Program-made: the position numbers and the translations under genes
From: Aquimarina aggregata
GTDB lineage: Bacteria > Bacteroidota > Bacteroidia > Flavobacteriales > Flavobacteriaceae
Reading direction: 5' to 3'
Assembly: GCF_001632745.1 (NCBI RefSeq)
Contig: NZ_LQRT01000007.1
Span: forward strand, 1-64,000
DNA: 64,000 nucleotides
Notes under the pieces: model-generated
Databases searched by the model: none
What the model saw: only the letters and a program-made list of their open reading frames with translations
What the model was told of the DNA's origin: nothing
Shown here: positions 58,204 to 64,000 of the stretch, one piece after another
Layout of the letters: every line of letters starts with the position of its first letter
Numbering within the stretch: the first letter of the stretch is position 1

Positions 58204-58599
58204 ATGAAAGATATAGAAATCATATTAGAAAATAAGCCTGGTACCTTAGGACTTATGGGGGAAACATTGGGAAAACATAATATAAGCCTAGAAGGTGGTG
58301 GTGTTTTTCAAAATGGTAATGTAGCTATTGCTCATTTTTTGGTAGAAGAAGCAGAGAAAGCAAAAACCGTTTTAAAGGACATAGGTATAACAGTAGTTAA
58401 AATTAATAATGTTATAATCCAAAAGCTTAGACAAGATGTACCAGGACAATTGGGTGAGTTTTGCAAGCAATTGGCCAATGATAATATAAACATAGTAGTA
58501 CAATACAGCGATCACTCGAATCAGCTGATTATTGTCCCAGACAACTATATTAAAGCGCAAAAAATATCCAAAAAATGGACAGAAACTTGGTGGAACTAA
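58204..58599 (+). CDS. Tandem ACT-domain protein
   Basis: Predicted 131 residues with two ACT domains: DIEIILENKPGTLGLMGETLG (first, with the KPG amino-acid-binding turn), and LRQDVPGQLGEFCKQLANDN (second, VPG). Stand-alone ACT pairs bind amino acids and regulate metabolism. The partner is not evident. It is 24 bases upstream of the OsmC gene, so probably co-transcribed. Confidence 0.9.
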   Translation: MKDIEIILENKPGTLGLMGETLGKHNISLEGGGVFQNGNVAIAHFLVEEAEKAKTVLKDIGITVVKINNVIIQKLRQDVPGQLGEFCKQLANDNINIVVQYSDHSNQLIIVPDNYIKAQKISKKWTETWWN

Positions 58600-58622
58600 C
58601 TTCTAAAACAGACATCTAGATT

Positions 58623-59099
58623 ATGAAAAAAGAACATAAGTATCAAGCAACAATAAAATGGACCGGAAATAAAGGATCTGGGACATCGAACTATAAAGAA
58701 TTTGAAAGAAGCCACACAATATCTGTTGCTCATAAAACAGATATTTTTGCTTCATCAGATCCTGCTTTTAGAGGCGACAAAACTAAACACAACCCTGAAG
58801 ATCTATTGCTTGCTTCACTATCTTCATGTCATATGTTATGGTATCTACATTTATGCGCTGAAGGTGGAGTAATTGTAATTGACTATATCGATAATGTTAC
58901 AGGTACTATGACAGAGAAAACCAATGGTAGTGGACAATTTACAGAGGTAATTCTAAATCCTATTATTACGCTTACTAATCATTCAATGATTCAAAAAGGT
59001 AAAGAGCTACATAACAAGGCAAACAAATTCTGTTTTATAGCTAATTCTGTGAACTTTATTGTAAAACACAAACCTACATTCTTGGTTAAAACATTGTAA
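58623..59099 (+). CDS. OsmC-family peroxiredoxin
   Basis: Predicted 158 residues. First redox Cys in LASLSSCHMLWYLHL, second in NKANKFCFIANSVNF, with the N-terminal IKWTGNKGSGTSNYKEFERSH. OsmC/Ohr proteins reduce organic hydroperoxides through a Cys-Cys disulphide. Lies in the same operon as the ACT protein. Confidence 0.92.
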   Translation: MKKEHKYQATIKWTGNKGSGTSNYKEFERSHTISVAHKTDIFASSDPAFRGDKTKHNPEDLLLASLSSCHMLWYLHLCAEGGVIVIDYIDNVTGTMTEKTNGSGQFTEVILNPIITLTNHSMIQKGKELHNKANKFCFIANSVNFIVKHKPTFLVKTL

Positions 59100-59126
59100 A
59101 TTAGCTCTTATCAAAAAAATACAATG

Positions 59127-59168
59127 AATAGCAGTTTTTAATTAAATTCTGAAAGCTGCTATTTCTTT
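59127..59168 (+). terminator. Hairpin terminator
   Basis: AATAGCAG ... CTGCTATT (8-bp stem) with inner TTTTTAA/TTCTGAAAG, followed by TCTTTAG. It ends the ACT-OsmC transcript. Confidence 0.6.
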
Positions 59169-59252
59169 AGAATCACCTTAACGCATGGGTTTAATCAATA
59201 TAAAAAGAGTTTCTTATACTTGAATTTAAAAATGAGTGAATTATTACTCGTA

Positions 59253-59627
59253 TTACGAACAGTTTAAACAAAACCCAGAAACAACTCCATTAAAATTTGT
59301 CGAAACATAACCGTTAGGGAGTTTAAAATCGATTTCATTGTTTAGACATTCGACTGTTCCACATTTTTCGCATCTAAAATGCAAATGATTATGATTATGA
59401 TTTTTATCAAGACAGTTTAGGCATAATGCAAAGTATTGTTTTCCGTCATCACCTATTATCTGATGTACTACGCCATCTTCACTAAATTGATTTAAGATGC
59501 GGTATATCGTAGCTCTATCTGCTTTAGTAGAAAGTTCTGACTGAATCATTTCATGATTTAAAGCAGTGCCAGATTCTTTTAAAACAGATAGAACAGCTTC
59601 TTTTGATTTTGTTTTTCTTCTTTTCAT
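59253..59627 (-). CDS. Fur-family metal-responsive regulator
   Basis: Predicted 124 residues. HTH part (KSKEAVLSVLKESGTALNHE, RATIYRILNQFSEDGVVHQI), then the metal and dimer part: His-rich loop NHNHLHFRCEKCGTVECL and the closing FCLNCS (CxxC pairs). The short C-terminus suggests a Zn-type (Zur) or general Fur member. The target is not identified. Confidence 0.9.
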   Translation of the reverse strand: MKRRKTKSKEAVLSVLKESGTALNHEMIQSELSTKADRATIYRILNQFSEDGVVHQIIGDDGKQYFALCLNCLDKNHNHNHLHFRCEKCGTVECLNNEIDFKLPNGYVSTNFNGVVSGFCLNCS

Positions 59628-59720
59628 GAAATAGTAGCTCTATGTTATTAAAAAAATAAAATTACGCATAACTTTGGTAAGCAAAAAAATATTATTTCCA
59701 ATTTATTCACATTAAAAACA

Positions 59721-60221
59721 ATGAAAAAAGAAAAACCCTTGGTTAATTTTGAATATATCTTACAAAAATTTCCCGGTAAAGGCGGATGGACATATGTTGA
59801 AATCCCTGAAGTTTTTCAAAATAAAAATAATCCTTTTGGGTGGGTCAAAGTAAAAGGTAGCATAGATGATTTTGAATTAAATCAATATAAATTAATGCCA
59901 ATGGGAAATGGAAAGCTGTTTTTGCCTGTTAAAGCTGAAATACGAAAGAAAATAAAAAAAGAAAAAGGCGATTACGTCAAGGTTATACTCTATACTGATG
60001 ATTCTTCCTTAAAAATTCCTCAAGAAATAATAGAATGTTTTAAGAACGAACCCAAAATAACATACACAACTTTTCTCTCATTTACAGAAGGTCAAAAAAA
60101 ATCTTATCTAGATTGGATATATCAAGCTAAAAGTGATGAAACTAAGGCTAATCGAATTCTAACGATGATGGATAGATTACAAAAAGGACTTAGATTACAT
60201 GATAAAAACGCAACAGATTAA
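59721..60221 (+). CDS. DUF1905/YdeI-like protein
   Basis: Predicted 166 residues. N-terminal DUF1905 domain (ILQKFPGKGGWTYVEIPEVF, VKVKGSIDDFELNQYKLMPMGNGKLFLPVKAEIRKKI, GDYVKVILYTDD) and C-terminal YdeI/OmpD-associated part (TFLSFTEGQKKSYLDWIYQAK, RILTMMDRLQKGLRL). Function unproven; often linked with stress or resistance. Cytoplasmic. Confidence 0.9.
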   Translation: MKKEKPLVNFEYILQKFPGKGGWTYVEIPEVFQNKNNPFGWVKVKGSIDDFELNQYKLMPMGNGKLFLPVKAEIRKKIKKEKGDYVKVILYTDDSSLKIPQEIIECFKNEPKITYTTFLSFTEGQKKSYLDWIYQAKSDETKANRILTMMDRLQKGLRLHDKNATD

Positions 60222-60277
60222 GTAACTAAACAATGTCATTTTTAATCATTAAAGATTAAAAAGTTTAGAAAACAATT

Positions 60278-60321
60278 GCGTAACCGAATAGTTACGCTTA
60301 TATTTGTAACCGTTCAGTTAC
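60278..60321. promoter_or_regulatory. Twin ArsR operators around a TAnnTTTG box
   Basis: GCGTAAC-CGAATA-GTTACGC (60278-60297) and GTAAC-CGTTCA-GTTAC (60306-60321) share the GTAAC-N6-GTTAC form, centres 26 bases apart. Between them lies TATATTTG (60299-60306), a -7 box. The following ArsR gene starts at 60332. Autoregulation by the ArsR protein is expected. Confidence 0.78.
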
Positions 60322-60331
60322 ATAAATAAAA

Positions 60332-60670
60332 ATGAGAAGAGATGTATTTCAGGCAATAGCCGACCCTTTACGAAGAGATATCATAAGCTTATTGGCTAAA
60401 CAACCTATGACCATTAATGCTGTGGCTAAAAAATTTGAAGTTAGCAGACCTGCCGTTTCTAAACATTTAAAAATTCTTAAAGAATGTGGAATAATCACAA
60501 TCAATCAAGACGGACGAGAACGCTTTTGTCAAATTGAACCAAAAAATCTTATCCCTGCATTTTTATGGATAGAACAGTACAAAACTTTGTGGGAAGAAAA
60601 ACTTGACTCTTTTGAAAACTACTTACTAGAATTACAAACAAAAAATAAAAACAATGACCAAAATGGATGA
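60332..60670 (+). CDS. ArsR-family winged-helix regulator
   Basis: Predicted 112 residues. The wHTH fits ArsR: RDVFQAIADPLRRDIISLLA, MTINAVAKKFEVSRPAVSKHL, LKECGIITINQDGRERFCQI. No metal-Cys motif, so the signal is probably not arsenite. It overlaps the AHSA1 gene by 17 bases; the pairing with AHSA1 is a common two-gene module. Confidence 0.92.
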   Translation: MRRDVFQAIADPLRRDIISLLAKQPMTINAVAKKFEVSRPAVSKHLKILKECGIITINQDGRERFCQIEPKNLIPAFLWIEQYKTLWEEKLDSFENYLLELQTKNKNNDQNG

Positions 60671-61118
60671 CACGAACAATCGCACTTTAACTTTAAAAAG
60701 AACATTTAATGCTCCTATACAATTAGTTTGGGAAGCCTGGACACAACCAGAACACATAGCTAACTGGTGGGGCCCCAAAGGAATGAAAACCAAGGTAATC
60801 GAGCACAATTTTAATGTTGGAGGCACATGGAAATACACTATGGAAATGCCTGATGGAAATGAATTTATTGCCGAAGGAGAATACTTAGAAATCATAGAAT
60901 TAGCAAAAATTTGTTCTTCTGCTAATTTTAGACCGATGACAGAAGGCGTAGAAATACAAGCAATTTTTGAAGCCTCAGGAGACAAAACAAATTTCACATT
61001 TAATGTTGTACATCCTACGGCAGAGTATTGTCAACAACAAGAAAAAATGGGCTTCATGAATGGCTGGGGATCAGTCTTTGATAGACTTCACGAATACATG
61101 CAAGAAGTCGCACTATAA
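60654..61118 (+). CDS. SRPBCC-domain protein (AHSA1-like)
   Basis: Predicted 154 residues. AHSA1/SRPBCC fold: TLKRTFNAPIQLVWEAWTQPEHIANWWGPKGM, WKYTMEMPDGNEFIAEGEYLE, NVVHPTAEYCQQQEKMGFM and closing WGSVFDRLHEYM. Usually binds a small ligand; in Aha1 it assists Hsp90, but bacterial members are distinct. ATG 60660 is an alternative start. Overlaps and follows the ArsR gene. Confidence 0.9.
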   Translation: MTKMDDTNNRTLTLKRTFNAPIQLVWEAWTQPEHIANWWGPKGMKTKVIEHNFNVGGTWKYTMEMPDGNEFIAEGEYLEIIELAKICSSANFRPMTEGVEIQAIFEASGDKTNFTFNVVHPTAEYCQQQEKMGFMNGWGSVFDRLHEYMQEVAL

Positions 61119-61140
61119 ACAAGAATAAACATAACACAAC

Positions 61141-61182
61141 AAAAGAGAGTAGGAACTTATACCCTACTCTTTTCTTTTTTAA
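61141..61182 (+). terminator. Rho-independent terminator
   Basis: AAAGAGAGTAGG ... CCCTACTCTTTTC with a short loop, then TTTTTT. It ends the ArsR-AHSA1 operon. Confidence 0.78.
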
Positions 61183-61399
61183 TTAATTCTTCTGTTTTCT
61201 AATCCAAAAATATTCAAAATTTAAAAACCATAAAATTTATACTTAAAAAGAAGTGTCAATGTTGATTGATTATCATTATCTTAGAGAAAATATATCATCG
61301 TCAATTACCCCCCTCTCATCTAGAATTGTTCTAAATGTGTTTTTGTTTAACAAATGCGTATGAATGCTATGCGTCCAAAGGGTAAAATATTTTTAAGTT

Positions 61400-61799
61400 A
61401 TGTTTCTTACTATAAGTTATGTGAGTAGTGCATCAGAAAAATTAACAATCGAAGATATAGAAATGTTAATGATCGATACCAAAGTAAATAATAATAGAAA
61501 CAATATACGAGGTATATTAGTTTATATAGATCGAAACTTCTTTCAGATTATAGAGGGTGAATATCATATTTCAAAGTATACAAAGGGATAATAGACACTA
61601 TAATATTTTAAAGATTTTGGAAACAAAATCTTTGCATAGAAAATACAAAAGGTTTAATAGTAATTATATTACTTCCTGCAGCGAAGAGGCTTCTTACTCA
61701 CTTTTAAAATTTCTTGAAATTAGCAATGAAGATATTCCTGATTTAAGATTACATGATTTAATTGTAGATCAGTCTAAAGCATTACTAAATATGTCTTAG
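61400..61799 (+). pseudogene. BLUF photoreceptor, frameshifted
   Basis: BLUF domains sense blue light through FAD. Frame 1 gives the core: Y7 in LTISYVSSA, N31 in KVNNNRNN, Q49 in NFFQIIEGE; spacing of Tyr, Asn and Gln (24 and 42) equals that of AppA (Y21, N45, Q63). It stops at 61589. The rest (IIFQSIQRDNRHYNILKILE, KYKRFN...) is in another frame starting near 61557. One or two bases inserted or lost in GAATATCATATTTCAA join them. The restored length of about 133 residues is normal. It is a stand-alone photoreceptor without an output domain. Confidence 0.8.
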
Positions 61800-61883
61800 T
61801 TTCTAGTATGATATAAATATCTAAAAACGAATCTATCCCGAATAATTTCATTAATTTCCAGAGATTAAATTAATTTATTTAAG

Positions 61884-62801
61884 GTGAGAATATACATATT
61901 AATATTTCTTGTTGTATTTCTTCAATTTTCTGGATTTACACAACATAAAAAATATACTTCAATTCCCGAGGCTTTACAAAACCCCGAATTAGTTACATGG
62001 TTAGATATCAACTGTAAGGAAGTAACATCATTTGCTAAGAATGCACAAAAACTACAGAATGTAACTTCATTTTATTTAACTACATGCAACTTAGAACAAG
62101 TCCCTTCAGAAATCAAACACCTAAAAAAATTAGCTTTACTAAATTTACAAGGAAATAATTTAGATACACTACCAGACAATTTTTCTGTATTGGATAAAAT
62201 AACCGTATTAAACCTTAGAAATAACTCATTTCGGGAAATACCAATCTGGTTAGCTGATTTACCACAACTAAGAGAAATTGATTTAGCCAATAATATAGAC
62301 TTAGATATATCTCAAGCCTCTCATGTGTTTTCAAAAATCAAAAATCTTGATTTTCTATATTTAAACGGAAATAACCTTACAAAACTACCTCAACATTTTA
62401 CTGATAATCAAAATCTTAAAGAACTTCATTTAAGTAATAACCCCAAACTAGATTTACAACAAACTTTTCAAGTGCTGTCTGAAATTTCGTCTTTAAAAAT
62501 CCTTGTTCTATCCAAAAATCAATTACATAAATTGCCAAAGAGCCTAAATTCTCTTAAACAAATTGAAGGCCTGGTTCTAGATCAAAATCCAAATCTTATC
62601 ATCTCAACATTAGCAGAACAATTGATGCATACCCCCAATATAAAAGTCGTATTGCTTAGAAATAATGATTTGACCAATCTGTCTGAAGATTTAAGCGGAT
62701 TTTATTCATTAAAGGTATTAGAATTAAGTAGTAATAATTTTAATGCCAAAGAAAAATTACGAATTCAACAAGGACTTCCAAATACTAAAGTCATTTTTTA
62801 G
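61884..62801 (+). CDS. Secreted leucine-rich-repeat protein, GTG start
   Basis: Predicted 305 residues; signal peptide about 1-19 (SGFTQ). About nine LRRs of the LxxLxLxxNxL type (LALLNLQGNNLDTLPDN, LDFLYLNGNNLTKLPQH, LKILVLSKNQLHKLPKS), with irregular acidic repeats between (IDLANNIDLDISQ). The solenoid probably binds proteins at the cell surface. GTG 61884 is the only start giving the signal peptide. Confidence 0.88.
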   Translation: MRIYILIFLVVFLQFSGFTQHKKYTSIPEALQNPELVTWLDINCKEVTSFAKNAQKLQNVTSFYLTTCNLEQVPSEIKHLKKLALLNLQGNNLDTLPDNFSVLDKITVLNLRNNSFREIPIWLADLPQLREIDLANNIDLDISQASHVFSKIKNLDFLYLNGNNLTKLPQHFTDNQNLKELHLSNNPKLDLQQTFQVLSEISSLKILVLSKNQLHKLPKSLNSLKQIEGLVLDQNPNLIISTLAEQLMHTPNIKVVLLRNNDLTNLSEDLSGFYSLKVLELSSNNFNAKEKLRIQQGLPNTKVIF

Positions 62802-62882
62802 ATTTTAATAACTGGTTATCAAATCTTTATTTGATTTACCAATAATTTTTAATACGTTTAATACCAAATAAAATGCAAATCG

Positions 62883-63206
62883 ATGTGGGAAGAAAAATTA
62901 AAGATTTACGATAGCTTAGTCTCGAAATGTACAAGATTCGAAAGAAAAGGAAAAACTATGCCTTATACATCTGCAAATGGATACATGTTTTCATTGTTTA
63001 ATAAGGCAGGAGAGATTGGAATACGATTCTCAAAGGATGTTCAAGAAAAATATATTCAAGAACTTAAAACAACTTATTACACCTCTTATGGAGCTACAAT
63101 GAAAGGATATATCTTAATTCCTGATCATATGTTAAGCGATTTAGATAATGTATCTAACTATTTAAATGAGAGTTATGATTATGTTATGAGTTTAGAACCG
63201 AAATAA
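62883..63206 (+). CDS. Conserved hypothetical protein (TfoX-like small domain)
   Basis: Predicted 107 residues. Pattern KLKIYDSLVSKCTRFERKGKTMPYTSANGYMFSLF, GEIGIRFSKDVQEKYI, YYTSYGATMKGYILIPDHML resembles the TfoX N-terminal or MmcQ/YjbR small fold. Function unknown. It lies tail-to-tail with the next gene, two bases apart. Confidence 0.75.
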   Translation: MWEEKLKIYDSLVSKCTRFERKGKTMPYTSANGYMFSLFNKAGEIGIRFSKDVQEKYIQELKTTYYTSYGATMKGYILIPDHMLSDLDNVSNYLNESYDYVMSLEPK

Positions 63207-63208
63207 GA

Positions 63209-64000
63209 CTATACAGGCAATATAAAATTTTTAATAAATCTAACAATTCCATTCTTTGCTGGCCCTTTAACATCTGCATCAATTAAAATCAAATCATCAT
63301 CTTTCTTCTTAAGATAGATTCCACTCATAAAAACATCTACCAAGTTTAATTCGGATTCTACATTAAATCTAGTATTCTTTTGCCAGGCTAAAATTCGGCT
63401 AGTGGCTATACTAGTATTGGCTTCTGTCTGACCTGTGGTAATAGGTTCTCCTTTTGTAAGTAATATCAGTTTACCAGGACCTTTAGCTGTAGTAAAAATC
63501 ACGCGGCCAAATAACAACGATGTTAATCTAAGACTAACTACTGCAGCGATTTTAATTCCGTCACTCATCCCAACAAAATTTTTAAAATGAAAAACGACTT
63601 CCTCTCCTTCCTTAATTTCCCATTCAACAAATTCATGACTACCCATTGCTTTAAAATGAACTTCTTCTGGCTTAGAGTTCATAACCACTTTATTCATAGC
63701 ATAGTTTCTAGTAAAAACACGAGCCAAAATAGCGGATCTCCATTGAGGAAGGGAAAATTTTGGAGCTCTTCCTCCTGGTTCAAAAGATCGCGATATATAA
63801 TAGTCCTCTTTTGTATTTTTAGGATCTATAGAAAATTGATTTCCTAACCTATTTAAAATACCCTTAGAGGTATTTGAACTCGAAGATAGTAATGTAACAT
63901 AGTTTTCATCATCAGACGAAAACGCGACACGTGAAAACACATACAAGAAACTTTTCAATATTAAAAAAGCAAAGGCAATATCTAATAGTAAGTTTATAAA
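63209..64000 (-). CDS. Membrane-anchored protein, 5' end beyond the window (AIM24-like?)
   Basis: The minus-strand frame is open from its stop at 63209 to the window edge, so the true N-terminus lies outside. The visible part begins with a hydrophobic segment (INLLLDIAFAFLILKSF), then a soluble domain: FVEWEIKEGEEVVFHFKNFV, SLLFGRVIFTTAKGPGKLIL, and the closing DADVKGPAKNGIVRFIKNFI. The GRxxFxxAxGPGKLxL pattern hints at the AIM24 family, but I am unsure. An internal TTG at 63958 is possible but not needed. Confidence 0.7.
   Translation of the reverse strand, partial: FINLLLDIAFAFLILKSFLYVFSRVAFSSDDENYVTLLSSSSNTSKGILNRLGNQFSIDPKNTKEDYYISRSFEPGGRAPKFSLPQWRSAILARVFTRNYAMNKVVMNSKPEEVHFKAMGSHEFVEWEIKEGEEVVFHFKNFVGMSDGIKIAAVVSLRLTSLLFGRVIFTTAKGPGKLILLTKGEPITTGQTEANTSIATSRILAWQKNTRFNVESELNLVDVFMSGIYLKKKDDDLILIDADVKGPAKNGIVRFIKNFILPV

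Noticed and set aside
1..64000. tRNA, rRNA or riboswitch genes
   Set aside because: No cloverleaf, rRNA segment or known riboswitch pattern was recognised by eye; a covariance-model search would be needed to exclude small RNAs.
1..64000. Integron integrase or other tyrosine recombinase
   Set aside because: No + or - strand frame shows the R...HxxR...Y arrangement; the recombinase for the array must be elsewhere or lost.

Overview
The window reads as chromosome of a marine flavobacterium (Bacteroidota, Flavobacteriaceae; an Aquimarina- or Kordia-like genus is my guess). The DNA is very AT-rich. Promoter-like TAnnTTTG boxes precede several genes, and many products are short lipoproteins with an SC/NAC lipobox. 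GH30 and GH43 polysaccharidases, an inner-membrane winged-helix regulator paired with a TonB-like protein, and a HAD-drimenol-synthase-like fusion also fit that group. No rRNA, tRNA, CRISPR array, transposase, tyrosine recombinase or phage gene was recognised.

Region 1 (1-24.6 kb, thinning out to about 37 kb) is the remarkable part. It is a one-directional array of about 26 gene cassettes, nearly all on the + strand. They are separated by imperfectly palindromic elements, most 100-210 bp long (sites S0-S30), that begin with ...AAC and end with GTTR.... The interiors fall into at least four families with different apical hairpins. The two ends of a cassette are reverse complements of each other rather than of the other arm of the same element (for example GTTGGCAAA at 783 and TTTGCCAAC at 1362; GTTAGCATAC at 8744 and GTATGCTAAC at 9570). 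Integron attC sites behave this way because cassettes pass through a circular form. With no integrase in view, the region is best described as a CALIN-like cassette array in a phylum where such arrays are little described. Cargo: lipoproteins, small membrane proteins, two serine hydrolases or alpha/beta hydrolases, a TIMP-like inhibitor, a frameshifted MltG, a CPBP protease, DUF1801, DUF2200 and DUF4269 proteins, an AraC-GyrI-type regulator, and one 3-kb cassette carrying a Crp/Fnr regulator with its own operon.

Region 2 (24.6-31.4 kb) holds a TetR regulator with two matching operators, a FabF-type ketosynthase, an Asp/Asn beta-hydroxylase-like protein, an MdaB-like quinone reductase, and a HAD plus DxDTT terpene-cyclase fusion resembling bacterial drimenol synthases. 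This is a plausible small terpenoid or lipid-modification cluster.

Region 3 (31.4-48 kb) has a GH30 glycosidase, an ASCH-domain lipoprotein, further decayed sites, and a second Crp/Fnr regulator followed by a tautomerase-SDR-NTF2 operon. It also has a VOC protein, a possible caspase-like secreted protein, an ECF sigma factor with a coupled membrane protein, two intact DinB proteins and one DinB relic, and a divergent membrane winged-helix regulator/TonB-like pair.

Region 4 (48-64 kb) looks more ordinary: a GH43 xylosidase-like enzyme, two more serine hydrolases, two AraC regulators, PEBP, OsmC, Fur, ArsR plus AHSA1, a frameshifted BLUF photoreceptor, a leucine-rich-repeat protein, and the 3' part of a minus-strand gene that leaves the window.

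Several genes are broken by single-base changes (in-frame stop in the first gene; frameshifts in MltG, a DUF2867 gene, a DUF6463-like gene and BLUF). This means either real decay of accessory genes or indel errors in the assembly; reads would decide.
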